A stretch of DNA of 64,000 bases, taken from a virus. The stretch is taken from the IMG/VR virus record IMGVR_UViG_3300009553_000019, positions 1 through 64,000 of that record. The stretch is one strand, 5' to 3'. Below the pieces are notes generated by a model that was not told where the DNA came from, made no database searches, and saw only the letters and a program-made list of their open reading frames with translations. Each line of letters starts with the position of its first letter. Positions within the stretch are counted from its first letter, which is position 1. Positions 1 to 9,837 of the stretch are shown here, piece after piece. A program made the translations under genes and the position numbers.

Positions 1-1
1 T

Positions 2-2644
2 GCTACTGGACCTCAAGGCGCTCAAGGAAATCAAGGCGTAACCGGTGCTACTGGACCTCAAGGAAATCAAGGTGTAACTGGTGCTACTGGACCTCAAGGA
101 AACCAGGGTGTAACGGGAGTTCAGGGTGCTACTGGACCTCAAGGAAACCAGGGTGTAACAGGGGCAACTGGACCAGCTGGATCTACAGGGGCAACTGGAG
201 CAACTGGGCCTCAAGGTGCAACAGGAGTTCAAGGCGCAACAGGACCAGCTGGTGGCGGAGGATCTGCTTCTGGTGCAGCCCTATTTCCAACCTCGGGTGC
301 TCTATTTAACTCTGTAGCACACTGGGGTACTGCTCCTTACATTAAGGATAGTCAGGTCATTCTTGATGATGTTGGAAATTTCACGAATGTCAGGTCTATA
401 CAGTTCAATGGGGCTACCTCTGGTGTTGGGCCTGTTCCAGTTCCAACTTCTATTGGAACTCAAACTGTAGATTTAACAAAAGGCCAAAAGCTTAGAGCCT
501 GGGTATCAACTGATACGACTTTTCGAATAATCCCACCTACTGGAGTGGGAAATTATCAATTACAGATTACCCATCTTTCGGACAACATTAACCTCTTTTG
601 GCCTTCGAGTGCTACCGGAGTAGTTTGGCAGCACAACTACATCCCATCTTTTAATTCAGCATCTGGATCAAATGACTTCGTAGCCTTGATAGGCGATGGC
701 TCAGTTGTTTATGGCTCGTTAGCTCCAAACTTTGGTGCATCTGGACCATTGCCTGGAGCTGGTGCTACTGGACCTCAAGGAGCTCAAGGCGTAACTGGTG
801 CTACTGGACCTCAAGGAGCAACAGGCGTTCAAGGCGCAACAGGACCGACAGGGGCTAGGGGTGTAACGGGTGCTACGGGACCACAAGGCGTAACTGGTGC
901 TACTGGACCTCAAGGAAATCAGGGTGTAACTGGCCCAACTGGACCACAAGGCGTAACCGGTGCTACTGGTCCTCAAGGAAATCAGGGTGTAACTGGAGCA
1001 ACAGGACCCGCTGGACCTCAAGGTGCTACGGGGGTTCAGGGTGTAACTGGTCCAGCGGGTGGTGGCGGGTCAGCATCTGGAGCTGCAATAGCACCTACAG
1101 CAGGAGCTACATTCAACTCATTAGCCCGTTGGGGTACTGCCCCCTCCCTCAAAGATAGTCAGATAATTCTTGATGATGTTGGCAATTTAACAAATGTCAG
1201 ATCAGTACAATTCAACGGTGCTACGATAGGGATTGGACCTGTTCCTGTACCCACAGCTATTGGAACTCAAACTGTAGATTTAACAAAAGGTCAGAAACTT
1301 AGGGCTTGGGTATCAACTGACACGACTTTTCGAATAATTCCACCTACTGGCGTGGGAAATTATCAGCTACAGATTACACATCTCTCTGATAATATTAACC
1401 TGTTCTGGCCATCAAGCGCCACGGGGGTAGTTTGGCAGCATAACTATGTCCCATCCTTTAGTTCTGCCTCTGGTGCGAATGATTTTGTAGCTCTAATAGG
1501 CGATGGCTCAGTTGTTTATGGCTCGTTAGCTCCAAACTTTGGTGCATCTGGGCCACTACCAGGGGTTGGTCCAACAGGTCCAGCTGGAGCAACGGGAGCA
1601 ACGGGACCTGCAGGTGCTACTGGAGCTGGTATTCAAGGTGCTACTGGAGCTGCTGGCCCAACAGGCCCTGCTGGTGTAACTGGTGCTACAGGACCTCAGG
1701 GTGCTACAGGACCTCAGGGAGTTACGGGTCCAGGAGCTGGTGCTACAGGACCTCAGGGAGCAACAGGTCCAACAGGACCAGCGGGTGCTACTGGAGCATT
1801 ACCTGCTAGCATAAACCTCCCTATAGGGACTGCGTCTTTCACTGGTATTTCGATCCCTACAGTTAGCTCTGGAACTTTTACAGCAGTAGCAACTAGCTTC
1901 GCAAATGTAACGAATAAAGCAGTAGGTAACCTCATTGGGTTATTTATTGGCCAATTCTCGTCTACTGGCCTTTCGACTGGTCTAGGTGCTCCAGTTCAAG
2001 CAAGAGTAGTTATTGATAATATCCCAGGCATTCCGTTTACACTGTCTTTACAAGGTGTAACTGGAATCAATGCTCCTATAACTGCTCAGCATGTGATTAG
2101 TTCTACAAACGTAGGTGGACATACTGCTTGGATTGAGGTATCGAAGCAGGGAACATCAAGCAGGCAAGTTTTCGTATCAGGTAATCTCAGTTTAATCTCT
2201 CTTGAGGCTGCAATAGGTGCAACTGGTGCTACTGGCCCATCTGGTGGTCCTCAAGGAGCTACTGGGGTTCAAGGAGTAACTGGTTCTACAGGTCCAGCTG
2301 GAGCTCAAGGGGCTACAGGGCCAACTGGACCAGCTGGTGCTACTGGACCTTATGTAGGTACATTTAACGGGACTAGCTACCAACTTGGAACAGGAGATAT
2401 CCTTTTTGAGGCAGCCCTTTTAAGTGGTCGAGATTATTTCGCTATGGGGGTTAGGACTGGATTATCTGAGATTCATGTCCCATCTGGAACAGGGCATGGT
2501 GTTGGCTTTATTGGAAATGCTGCTACAGCCCCACTAGGAACTGTTAAACCAACTGGTGGTATTTTGATCTGGGCATATGCGGCTACATCTTATTCAAACC
2601 TGTATATGATGAATGGTAATGGTGGGATAACAATCCTAGGTTAA
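2..2644 (+). CDS. Collagen-like tail fibre protein (5' partial)
   Basis: The frame is open from base 2, so the start lies upstream of the window. The GTG at 545 is internal. The visible 880 residues alternate Gly-X-Y collagen-like blocks (units such as GATGPQG and GVTGATG, at about 2-250, 760-1060, 1567-1800 and 2215-2350) with globular beta-rich domains. One globular domain ([10 protein letters not shown] to GASGPLPG) occurs twice, offset by exactly 807 nt (269 codons). The C-terminal 100 residues are non-collagenous and probably form a trimerising or receptor-binding head. Gly-X-Y repeats of this kind form triple helices in phage fibres and bacterial surface proteins. Threonine is very frequent at the Y position, a known glycosylation site in bacterial collagen-like proteins, and glycosyltransferase genes lie 4.7 kb downstream. 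The fibre role is inferred from composition and from the tail-gene context. Confidence 0.85.
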   Translation, partial: ATGPQGAQGNQGVTGATGPQGNQGVTGATGPQGNQGVTGVQGATGPQGNQGVTGATGPAGSTGATGATGPQGATGVQGATGPAGGGGSASGAALFPTSGALFNSVAHWGTAPYIKDSQVILDDVGNFTNVRSIQFNGATSGVGPVPVPTSIGTQTVDLTKGQKLRAWVSTDTTFRIIPPTGVGNYQLQITHLSDNINLFWPSSATGVVWQHNYIPSFNSASGSNDFVALIGDGSVVYGSLAPNFGASGPLPGAGATGPQGAQGVTGATGPQGATGVQGATGPTGARGVTGATGPQGVTGATGPQGNQGVTGPTGPQGVTGATGPQGNQGVTGATGPAGPQGATGVQGVTGPAGGGGSASGAAIAPTAGATFNSLARWGTAPSLKDSQIILDDVGNLTNVRSVQFNGATIGIGPVPVPTAIGTQTVDLTKGQKLRAWVSTDTTFRIIPPTGVGNYQLQITHLSDNINLFWPSSATGVVWQHNYVPSFSSASGANDFVALIGDGSVVYGSLAPNFGASGPLPGVGPTGPAGATGATGPAGATGAGIQGATGAAGPTGPAGVTGATGPQGATGPQGVTGPGAGATGPQGATGPTGPAGATGALPASINLPIGTASFTGISIPTVSSGTFTAVATSFANVTNKAVGNLIGLFIGQFSSTGLSTGLGAPVQARVVIDNIPGIPFTLSLQGVTGINAPITAQHVISSTNVGGHTAWIEVSKQGTSSRQVFVSGNLSLISLEAAIGATGATGPSGGPQGATGVQGVTGSTGPAGAQGATGPTGPAGATGPYVGTFNGTSYQLGTGDILFEAALLSGRDYFAMGVRTGLSEIHVPSGTGHGVGFIGNAATAPLGTVKPTGGILIWAYAATSYSNLYMMNGNGGITILG
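251..757 (+). repeat. Internal domain duplication, copy 1
   Basis: This stretch encodes a globular domain between two collagen-like blocks. It recurs 807 nt downstream with near-identical protein sequence (landmarks [19 protein letters not shown] and [15 protein letters not shown]). The copies have diverged mainly at third codon positions, so the duplication is not very recent. Confidence 0.9.
1058..1564 (+). repeat. Internal domain duplication, copy 2
   Basis: Second copy of the globular fibre domain, in the same frame and offset from copy 1 by 807 nt. Together with the adjoining collagen blocks this suggests the fibre grew by duplicating a 'collagen stalk plus knob' unit. A further unit may lie upstream of the window edge. 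Confidence 0.9.
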
Positions 2645-2645
2645 C

Positions 2646-3044
2646 ATGAAATATCTGTATAACGTTCGTTCAGAAACCGATCCAAACACCTCTCAACCTT
2701 CTACTACAGGTGTTACTACAGTAAATGTAGCAACCTTTAATAGTTGGCTGCAGCTTGGTGGTGTTCCAAACAATGCGATCATTTATGTAAAGGGAATCCT
2801 AATTGGCGTAGATGGTTCGGGAAACGCAGCCACTATTGAAGTGGCCAGACCATTTAAATTCTCGTCAGGTGTTTTATCTGCATTAGGCACCTTAAACGTT
2901 ATTACAGGTGCTACTGGAACCTTAGCTACAGCTATCGCATCTCTTGTGGCTAGCAGTCCAGCTATTGTTCTTCAAGCGACTGGGGTTTCAGCTACAACCA
3001 TAACTTGGTTTGGGCATATTTATCTCTTTTCTAATTCATATTAA
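2646..3044 (+). CDS. Small virion-associated protein, unknown
   Basis: 132 residues, starting at ATG one base after the stop of the collagen-like fibre. It is rich in Ser, Thr, Ala, Val and Gly with alternating hydrophobic stretches (VTTVNVATFNSW, AIIYVKGILIGV) that suggest an all-beta fold. A short GATGTLATA segment echoes the neighbouring fibre. There is no signal peptide and no recognisable catalytic motif. Its place between fibre genes suggests a fibre-tip, adaptor or chaperone-like structural role, but this is inference from position only. Confidence 0.6.
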   Translation: MKYLYNVRSETDPNTSQPSTTGVTTVNVATFNSWLQLGGVPNNAIIYVKGILIGVDGSGNAATIEVARPFKFSSGVLSALGTLNVITGATGTLATAIASLVASSPAIVLQATGVSATTITWFGHIYLFSNSY

Positions 3045-3055
3045 TCAGTGATTAG

Positions 3056-3787
3056 ATGTCAATTAATGTAGGCGCACATACTCATGCAGGGGCATTATTT
3101 GGTGCATCATCTGTAACTTCGGGAGCTATAACAACCCAAGCTACTGGAAGTACCTTTTTTATTGGGGTGGGGGTTTACAGTTCTGCGAATACAATTACGA
3201 TAGCTGATAATAAGTCGAACAGTTTTCCCCAGGTTGGGACAAACGCTTCATTTGCTCCAGATAACCAGCTACAGCTAGCAATCTTTCTCTGTGTAAATGG
3301 CTCTGGTGGTGCTGGTCATACATTTACTGCAAATTTATCACCAAACTCTGCAGTTGGGTTGTGGGTGGTAGAGATTACTGGAGGAGCGTTATCTGGTATT
3401 TTAGATCAAAATCCAGCAGCTAATAGTTCAACAACTGACCCATACACCTCTTCAGTAACGGGAACGTTATCCCAACCCAACGAGCTGTTAATATCCCAAA
3501 CCTTAACCTATACTAGTGCAGATGGTGAGGTTCTTAACTGGGGTAACAGCTTTACACCGTTAGATGCTGAAGGCCATGGTTCAGATTCAGTTACCGGTGG
3601 AACTGCTTATCGGATAGTATCTTCAGCAACAACTTACCAAAGTTCTTTTTCAGCTAGTGGTGGGGTTACATCAGGAGCTCTTACTGGTATATACTCATTC
3701 AAAGAACTTGGAGCTGGATTGATATCTCGAACGACTCAAATGTCAAGCAGGAATGCATTGGGCTCTAGAAGCATTTTGGCTGCTTAA
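3056..3787 (+). CDS. Beta-sandwich tail-fibre-associated protein
   Basis: 243 residues with a beta-sandwich pattern: Ser/Thr/Gly-rich, with the sequence style ITIADNKSNSFPQVGTNASF and HTFTANLSPNSAVGLWVVEI. I recognise this style from many secreted and phage-fibre proteins of unknown exact function. The start is ATG at 3056. Its stop overlaps the next start in a TAATG junction, so the two genes are probably translationally coupled. The location among host-recognition genes suggests a carbohydrate-binding or decoration module. No catalytic residues could be assigned. Confidence 0.6.
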   Translation: MSINVGAHTHAGALFGASSVTSGAITTQATGSTFFIGVGVYSSANTITIADNKSNSFPQVGTNASFAPDNQLQLAIFLCVNGSGGAGHTFTANLSPNSAVGLWVVEITGGALSGILDQNPAANSSTTDPYTSSVTGTLSQPNELLISQTLTYTSADGEVLNWGNSFTPLDAEGHGSDSVTGGTAYRIVSSATTYQSSFSASGGVTSGALTGIYSFKELGAGLISRTTQMSSRNALGSRSILAA

Positions 3788-5178
3788 TGTCTATTTTCCC
3801 TTTAAGTGTTAGCAGCTCTAGTCGATATTTTCAAACAGCTGCTGGTGCACCGTTCTTATTTAACGAATGCACTGGGTGGGGTTTATTTCAATCTCTATCT
3901 ACAGCAAACGCTAAAGATTTTGTTGATAGGAGGGCAAATCAAGGTTTTAATACCATGAAGATTAGTGTCATATCTTTTGATACTAGTTTTCCTGGATCTC
4001 CTCCTGATTGGCAAGGAGTACCACCTTTTACTACTCCGGGGGATTTTTCTACTCCTAATTCAACATATTTTTCACACGTGGATGATATGTTGGATTACCT
4101 AAGGACCAAAGGTTTTTTTGTGTGGTTGGTGCCTGACTATTTAGGTTATTACGCTTTTACTAACCAGGGGTGGGGAGATACCATTAACACACAAAATAAC
4201 ACTACCAAAATGGCATCTTTTGGAACCTATCTTCAATCAAGATATGGATCAAGAGATCATGTCGGGTGGTTGCTAGGTGGGGATCAGGTTCCTGGAACAG
4301 GGGTGGGATCTAGCGTTAATCTTTCACTGCAAAACTCGCTAAAGAATGCACTTCTTACAGGTAATACACTTCCAGTAGCTGGTCACTATGCTGGTGATTA
4401 TCAAATTGGTGGTGGATCAATTGATCCCATTCCAGGAGGGATGCTATCCACTGATTTTGCTAATGATGCTTCTGTGATGAGTTTTAGATCATTATATTCA
4501 TATAACCCTTCTAGCGGTAGCCCACCTTATTCAAGAATTCTAACTGGTTACAATGCTTCACCAACTTTACCTACAGGACCTATTGATCAGAGTTATGAGT
4601 CAGGTCCTGGGATTGGGCAGCCACAAGGTGACCCATTAACGATTAGGCGAAAACTTTGGCAGGCTATGTGTTCTGGAGCTTGCAGCCTTTCTTACTGTTA
4701 TGGTTCATTGTGGTATCAATTTTCCGATTGGGTAAGTGGTTCTCCAGGGCAAAGTCAAGCAGTTCTTGCTTATCAGTTTTGGTCAAGTATACCTCAGCAT
4801 ACACTAGTACCCGATCAAAGCAGTTCAGTATTCACTTCTGGTAGAGGGACGTATTTAAACGATAGCTACATCTGTGGAGCTTCAACACCTACTCTAGCGA
4901 CTGCCTACTTCCCCAATGGTGTAGGTTCATCTTTGGTAGTAAATATGTCGACATTCTCAACTAAGATGAGAGCGAGGTGGTTTGATCCTACAGCTTCTAG
5001 TGTTTCTACAGGTTTTACGTTAATTTCAAATTCGTTGCCAAATAGTGGGACACATTCATTCAGCACACCTGGCGGAAATTCAGGTGGGGATAGTGATTGG
5101 CTGTTGATATTGGACTCAGTTACAAGTACCGTTTCCCCAACTTTCACCATGGCACCTTTTCTTTGTAATAACTTTTGA
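3787..5178 (+). CDS. Apiosidase-like (DUF4038/GH140-type) glycoside hydrolase, tail-associated
   Basis: 463 residues. The N-terminal sequence (RYFQTAAGAPFLFNECTGWG and FVDRRANQGFNTMKI) is typical of the DUF4038/apiosidase-like TIM-barrel family. Candidate acid/base and nucleophile positions are Asp166 in GWLLGGDQ and Glu271 in DQSYESGPG, each in the family's usual context. Residues about 395-450 (RARWFDPTASSV, then TPGGNSGGDSDWLLIL) match the collagenase-type 'collagen-binding' domain that normally follows DUF4038. There is no signal peptide, which fits a virion enzyme. It ends in APFLCNNF, a C-terminus shared with the next two genes. Likely role: degrading a host capsule or other surface glycan during adsorption. 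The exact substrate cannot be read from the sequence. Confidence 0.75.
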   Translation: MSIFPLSVSSSSRYFQTAAGAPFLFNECTGWGLFQSLSTANAKDFVDRRANQGFNTMKISVISFDTSFPGSPPDWQGVPPFTTPGDFSTPNSTYFSHVDDMLDYLRTKGFFVWLVPDYLGYYAFTNQGWGDTINTQNNTTKMASFGTYLQSRYGSRDHVGWLLGGDQVPGTGVGSSVNLSLQNSLKNALLTGNTLPVAGHYAGDYQIGGGSIDPIPGGMLSTDFANDASVMSFRSLYSYNPSSGSPPYSRILTGYNASPTLPTGPIDQSYESGPGIGQPQGDPLTIRRKLWQAMCSGACSLSYCYGSLWYQFSDWVSGSPGQSQAVLAYQFWSSIPQHTLVPDQSSSVFTSGRGTYLNDSYICGASTPTLATAYFPNGVGSSLVVNMSTFSTKMRARWFDPTASSVSTGFTLISNSLPNSGTHSFSTPGGNSGGDSDWLLILDSVTSTVSPTFTMAPFLCNNF

Positions 5179-5235
5179 TGTACATCAAATGTGTAATCAG
5201 GACAGACTAGGTACCAGAAGTTGGCTAATTAACTT

Positions 5236-6657
5236 ATGACAACTTTTCCATTGAGTGTTAACAATTCTGGTAGATACTTACAAACAGCAAGTGGCTCTCC
5301 TTACCGAATCAAGTCTGATGCAGGGTGGATTACCCAATGCAATTTCGATACCTCCACTCAAAATTCATATCTTGATGGAATCAAGGCGTTAGGCTTTAAC
5401 GCCACCACCTTGATGGGTATTGTTAAGAACTCTACTAGCTGGGGTGATGTAAACGAACCCGCTAATTTTGACGGTGATCAGCCATTTACTGGTGCTACTT
5501 TCTCAACCCCAAACTCTGCTTATTTTTCTAAACTAAGCGATTATATTGACAGAGCCAACTCCCGTGACTTAGGTGTTATGTTTTTTCACACCTATGCAGG
5601 GGCTGGATCTGATGGTTGGGATGCTGATTTAATTGCTGCTAGCAACTCCACCTGTTTTAACTGGGGTGCCTATCTTGCTTCTACATTCACTCAACCAAAT
5701 ATTATTTGGATGCATATGGGTGATCGAACAGCAAGTGGCACATCATTAACAAGGTGGCAAAATATCATAGCAGGGATTCAGAGTGTTAGTCGTAATCGAT
5801 TAGCAGGATGCGAGCTAGACGGACCAAACTCGATTATAACTAGCCAGTCTGGTGTAACTCTCGGAGTAAACCCTTCAACATCAGACATGCAAATTAGCTC
5901 ATTTTATGGGCAAGGTGCGAGTCAAAATGGGTGTACTTATGTAGAAGCTTATTCTTCTTACCTACTTTCAGTGGCTGGTACATGTGGGCCAAGTTATCAA
6001 ACTGAGCCTAACTACACAAATGCTTTTTATGACCCTAAGAATTCTAGATCTGATATTAGATCTATGATTCACTGGGCCTTGTCCAGTGGGGCTTTGGGTG
6101 GGACGAATTTTGGTGAGGATTTGAGGTGGGATGGAAGGCCAGGAATTCTTACCTCTCTAACTGCATCTGCCACTATTGATCAAAGTTATTGCAACGCATT
6201 CTATGATTCGATAAAGTGGTGGTTGTTAAGGCCCAGTGGTACCAGTTCAAGTAGTCCAATCTCAGGTGCTGGTAGCTATGGTACTGCGAACTGTGGTAGA
6301 ACCCTCATTGTTTCGGGTCAGGGGAGTGGTACTTCTTTTATTTCGGCTTGTATGACAAGCGATGGATCACAACTTTTCTCTTACATTCCACCAACTGGTA
6401 CAGGTACAACTACCTTTAGTGTCGATTTACAGAGTATGGCAGGTTCTACTGTATTTCGATGGTGGAACCCCACTACTGGAATTATGGGATCGGTGATTGG
6501 TACTTACCCCAAAACTGCTTCATCACAGTCTTTTACCACACCTGGAGATAACGGAACAGGTACTAATGACTGGTATTTAGTTGGTACTTTAGTGGCTGAT
6601 ACTTTTCCAGCTTCGACTGGTTTGGTGACTGCCCCCTTTCTTTGTGCTAATTTTTGA
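5236..6657 (+). CDS. Second apiosidase-like (DUF4038/GH140-type) glycoside hydrolase
   Basis: 473 residues, a diverged paralog of the preceding gene. It has the same N-terminus style (FPLSVNNSGRYLQTASGSPY), the family motif NIIWMHMGDR with Asp163, and a candidate nucleophile Glu257 in SYQTEPNYTN. The C-terminal beta domain has FRWWNPTTGIMGS followed by GTNDWYLVG. It ends in APFLCANF. The similarity is moderate and spread over the whole length, so this is an old duplication and probably a change of specificity rather than a recent copy. The start is ATG at 5236 without a strong Shine-Dalgarno sequence. The stop forms TGATG with the next gene, indicating coupling. Probably a receptor-degrading tail enzyme. 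Confidence 0.75.
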   Translation: MTTFPLSVNNSGRYLQTASGSPYRIKSDAGWITQCNFDTSTQNSYLDGIKALGFNATTLMGIVKNSTSWGDVNEPANFDGDQPFTGATFSTPNSAYFSKLSDYIDRANSRDLGVMFFHTYAGAGSDGWDADLIAASNSTCFNWGAYLASTFTQPNIIWMHMGDRTASGTSLTRWQNIIAGIQSVSRNRLAGCELDGPNSIITSQSGVTLGVNPSTSDMQISSFYGQGASQNGCTYVEAYSSYLLSVAGTCGPSYQTEPNYTNAFYDPKNSRSDIRSMIHWALSSGALGGTNFGEDLRWDGRPGILTSLTASATIDQSYCNAFYDSIKWWLLRPSGTSSSSPISGAGSYGTANCGRTLIVSGQGSGTSFISACMTSDGSQLFSYIPPTGTGTTTFSVDLQSMAGSTVFRWWNPTTGIMGSVIGTYPKTASSQSFTTPGDNGTGTNDWYLVGTLVADTFPASTGLVTAPFLCANF

Positions 6658-7313
6658 TGCAATATCAAACTAATTTTCCCTTAAATCAGTCGCCAATTTC
6701 CGAAGGCGGGGTGTGGGGACATGTAGGTCTTGATTGGACCTTGGTTAACACTTCTGGCGGAGTTGCTTTTGGAACACAGACTGGTTCAGATGGTTTTAAT
6801 GACTCTTATGCCTTACTCCAGTCCACCTACGGGGACACTCAAACTGCTACTGGTGTAGTATCAAGAACTGGTGGTGCTATTACTTCAGCACACGCAGAGG
6901 TAGAATTACTTCTTAGATGGACAGATCAAGCTCACTTTTCTAGAGGATATGAATTCAACTTAGCTTTTGATGGAAGCTATGCCCAGATTATTAGGTGGCC
7001 AGGACCATTAGGCACATCACTCGGTGATTTTACCTATATTGCTACAGCTGGTGGTTTGGGTACAATTAATGACGGTGATGTTTTGATGGCAAAAGCTATT
7101 GGAAATAACCTGTTTTTGTACCTAAATGGATCACTTCTTTGTTCAGGAACTGATACTGTTTGCCCATCAGGGTTGGTAGGGATTGGTTTCTATTGTGATG
7201 GTGGGGCAGTTGGGAGTAAGTATGGCTTTAAGAATGCAACATTCACAGATGGCCAAAACTCTCAGAATTACCAACCATTTACTTCAGCTCCCTTTCTTTG
7301 CACTAATTTCTAG
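6657..7313 (+). CDS. ConA-like lectin/jelly-roll domain tail protein
   Basis: 218 residues from the ATG that overlaps the upstream TGA (TGATG). A TTG three bases earlier is less likely. Residues about 70-205 read as a concanavalin-like jelly roll: VELLLRWTDQAHFSRGYEF, a middle strand, DVLMAKAIGNNLFLYLNG, then LVGIGFYCDGG. This pattern resembles laminin-G/DUF1080-type sugar-binding domains. The protein ends in APFLCTNF, the same tail as the two glycoside hydrolases upstream, so the three products probably dock on the same virion partner. Likely a carbohydrate-binding accessory of the receptor-degrading apparatus. Confidence 0.6.
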   Translation: MQYQTNFPLNQSPISEGGVWGHVGLDWTLVNTSGGVAFGTQTGSDGFNDSYALLQSTYGDTQTATGVVSRTGGAITSAHAEVELLLRWTDQAHFSRGYEFNLAFDGSYAQIIRWPGPLGTSLGDFTYIATAGGLGTINDGDVLMAKAIGNNLFLYLNGSLLCSGTDTVCPSGLVGIGFYCDGGAVGSKYGFKNATFTDGQNSQNYQPFTSAPFLCTNF

Positions 7314-7324
7314 CTTGGTATAAT
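7297..7324 (+). promoter_or_regulatory. Possible sigma70-like promoter before the glycosyltransferase cassette
   Basis: A perfect TATAAT (7319-7324) sits 20 nt before the first glycosyltransferase start. A weak -35 (TTTGCA, 7297-7302) lies 16 nt upstream, overlapping the end of the previous gene. An AGGGAA ribosome-binding sequence follows before ATG 7344. This is suggestive only, because the region is AT-rich. Confidence 0.3.
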
Positions 7325-7343
7325 TACGACAAGTAGGGAAACG

Positions 7344-9779
7344 ATGCAAAGAAGTCTAATTTCAGCATGTTTAATCGTTCGAAACGAAGAACTCCGTCTT
7401 GAGCAGTGCTTAAAATCATTACGACCTCATGTTGACGAGTTAGTAATCGTTGATACAGGTTCAAACGATAAAACCCCAGAAATTGCTAGACAGTTTGCGG
7501 ATAAGTTTGAAGTTTATCGATTTTGCAATGATGATCTTGATCGTATCGAAGACTTTGCTAAAGCTAGAAATCGAGCTTTAAGTCTTACCACCCACCCCTG
7601 GGTGTTTTGGGTAGATGGGGATGATGAAGTCGTAGGTGCAGAATATCTACGAGAGATGGCTTTTGAGGCTGATCAAATCCCTCAATACAAAGGCCATGGC
7701 ATTCAGATATTCATGAACTATGAATATGATTACGATGCTAGTGGAAACGTGACCTGTCTCTTACGTAGAGAGCGGTTAATCAAGAATAAAGATTCATTTC
7801 ATTGGGTAAACCCAATCCATGAATTACTCGTACCAAAGCCTGATCAGAATGTAGGGATCTTATATCGATTTGATAAGACAATTATCAAGCACCGACGGCA
7901 AGGAAAAACCTCTTCTGATCCCGAGAGAAATCTGAGGATTTTGAAGAAGTGGTATGAAAAGCATGGAGAGTCAGATCCTCGACAGCTGTACTACCTAGGG
8001 GTGGAGTATGGTGGAAGAGGGTACCATGAAGAGAGCTTATCAATCCTGAAGCGGTATTGTAGACTCTCTGGCTGGGATGATGAAAAGTGTAACGCGATGT
8101 GCCAAATCTCTGCAACCCATCTCATTCGAGAAGAATTTGATGAAGCTATTGCATGGGGTTTGCAAGCAACTACTGTTAGGGAAAACTGGTTCGAGCCTTA
8201 TTATGCTTTACTAAGAGCCTTCTATTGCAAAGCAATGAAAAGCCAATCTACTCGTGACTGGGAATTGGCTGTTCATTTTGGGAAGGTTGCTACATCTAAG
8301 CCAGTTACCGATAGTTTGCTTTTCATTAATCCTATGGACCGGAATGTTGAGGTTTTCAGATACCTCAATTTTGCTTACAATCGAATTAATCAGGTTGTCG
8401 AAGCTTTGAACTGTTGCGAAGAAGCGTTGAAAGCAGTTCCAACAGACCCTCAATTTTTACTAAATGCTGCGGTATACAGAGCTGCAAAAACTGTATATGA
8501 TCTGAAGGTTAACTCTCAAATTCTCCATAAGACTCTTCAAGAAATGCCATCTGATTTGCATCCCTTGAAGTTAGATCAGTTAAAAGTAATCACAGATCTG
8601 TTGGGAATTTCAGAAGCTTTAGAACAACCTAAGATAGCTCAATCTACTACATCAATTGCTTTACCAACCCACAAAGAACGAAAATTTGATGGTCCATTGG
8701 ACATCGTTTTTTGGATTGGTGACGGAGTTGAAAAATGGTCACCAGACAGTCTAAAATCTGGCTTGGGTGGTTCAGAAACTGCTGCGATATACACCTCTAA
8801 GCTTCTAGCTGCTAGAGGACATAAGGTTCGTGTTTTTGCAGAAGTTGGTGGTGTATTTGATGGTGTTGAGTATTTACATCACTCAAAGTTCAAGGATGTT
8901 GAGTGTGATGTGTTCATCAGTTCTCGTCAGCCATGGGTAGTGCAGCAATCATTCAAGGCAGGTTTGAAACTACTCTGGATTCACGACGTACATTGTGGAA
9001 CATACACTCAACAAATGCAACAATGGTTGCTAAAGTTTGATGCGGTATTGGTGCTATCTGAGTGGCACAAGAAGTTTATCCTAGAAACTTATCCCTGCTT
9101 AAATCCTTCAATTGTGATTAAGACAGCAAATGGTATTGACCACTCAAGATTTTCAGGTCCTGCTATTAAGCGAACTAACAAATTGGTGTATTCAAGCTCA
9201 CTTGATCGTGGGTTAGAAGCACTTTTGCAAATGTTTCCTTCTATTCAAGAGCAAGTTCCTGGAACGGAACTACACGTTTATTACGGATTTGACTGGTGGA
9301 AGAAGTTTACCGAGATGAAGGGCAACCCTCCACAAGAACTTGCTAGAATTGACGCAGTTGAAAAAGGGTTGAAACAGCCGGGGGTTTTCTTTCATGGTAA
9401 GCAAAGCCAAGAAGTCATAGCCCAAGCTTTCAAATCGGCTAAGGTCTGGGCCTACAGCACCTGGTTCCATGAGTCCTTCTGTATTACCGCTCTTGAAGCC
9501 CAAGCTGCTGGGGCAGTGCCTGTTACTACAGCTATTGCAGGGTTGTTGGATACTGTGGGTAGTGGATTCTTGATCGAAGGAGATTGTACTCGACCTGGCT
9601 ACCAAAAGCAGTTTATCGAACATGTAGTAACTCTGCTATCTCACGAAGGTATTAGAGAGCAGTGTTCAGAGACTGCAGTTCAATTTGCATCAAAATTTAC
9701 TTGGGAATCAGTAGTGGATCAATGGGAACAGATCTTCAAGCAAGAATTTAACATGGTTCCACTACTACCAGCTGTTTAA
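7344..9779 (+). CDS. Bifunctional glycosyltransferase: GT2 - TPR - GT4
   Basis: 811 residues in three parts. Residues 4-230 are a GT2 (GT-A fold) domain with ISACLIVRNEE, DTGSND (37-42) and the metal/nucleotide motif DGDDE (91-95). Residues about 230-430 are helical repeats of TPR type. Residues about 455-800 are a GT4 (GT-B fold) domain with GGSET near 474, SSSLDRGLEALL near 620 and the ExxxxxxxE donor-site motif in HESFCITALE near 710-718. GT2-TPR fusions are typical of protein or surface-polymer glycosylation, so the enzyme could build at least two linkages. It is soluble, with no membrane segments. It lies in the tail-structural operon just after the Thr-rich collagen-like fibre genes. 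That suggests fibre glycosylation, although modification of a host surface polymer is also possible. Confidence 0.88.
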   Translation: MQRSLISACLIVRNEELRLEQCLKSLRPHVDELVIVDTGSNDKTPEIARQFADKFEVYRFCNDDLDRIEDFAKARNRALSLTTHPWVFWVDGDDEVVGAEYLREMAFEADQIPQYKGHGIQIFMNYEYDYDASGNVTCLLRRERLIKNKDSFHWVNPIHELLVPKPDQNVGILYRFDKTIIKHRRQGKTSSDPERNLRILKKWYEKHGESDPRQLYYLGVEYGGRGYHEESLSILKRYCRLSGWDDEKCNAMCQISATHLIREEFDEAIAWGLQATTVRENWFEPYYALLRAFYCKAMKSQSTRDWELAVHFGKVATSKPVTDSLLFINPMDRNVEVFRYLNFAYNRINQVVEALNCCEEALKAVPTDPQFLLNAAVYRAAKTVYDLKVNSQILHKTLQEMPSDLHPLKLDQLKVITDLLGISEALEQPKIAQSTTSIALPTHKERKFDGPLDIVFWIGDGVEKWSPDSLKSGLGGSETAAIYTSKLLAARGHKVRVFAEVGGVFDGVEYLHHSKFKDVECDVFISSRQPWVVQQSFKAGLKLLWIHDVHCGTYTQQMQQWLLKFDAVLVLSEWHKKFILETYPCLNPSIVIKTANGIDHSRFSGPAIKRTNKLVYSSSLDRGLEALLQMFPSIQEQVPGTELHVYYGFDWWKKFTEMKGNPPQELARIDAVEKGLKQPGVFFHGKQSQEVIAQAFKSAKVWAYSTWFHESFCITALEAQAAGAVPVTTAIAGLLDTVGSGFLIEGDCTRPGYQKQFIEHVVTLLSHEGIREQCSETAVQFASKFTWESVVDQWEQIFKQEFNMVPLLPAV

Positions 9780-9837
9780 CCTGACGTAACCTAAGTTTTA
9801 GTTGTCGAGTTGATACTATTATCATGAGGAATCTCAA

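Noticed and set aside
1-1066. Repeated 9- and 18-nt units at the window start, looking like a CRISPR array or satellite
   Set aside because: The repeats are in frame with Gly-X-Y codons, have no unique spacers, and belong to an open reading frame.
545-2644. GTG at 545 as the start of the fibre gene
   Set aside because: The frame is open and homologous in sequence back to base 2, so the true start lies outside the window.
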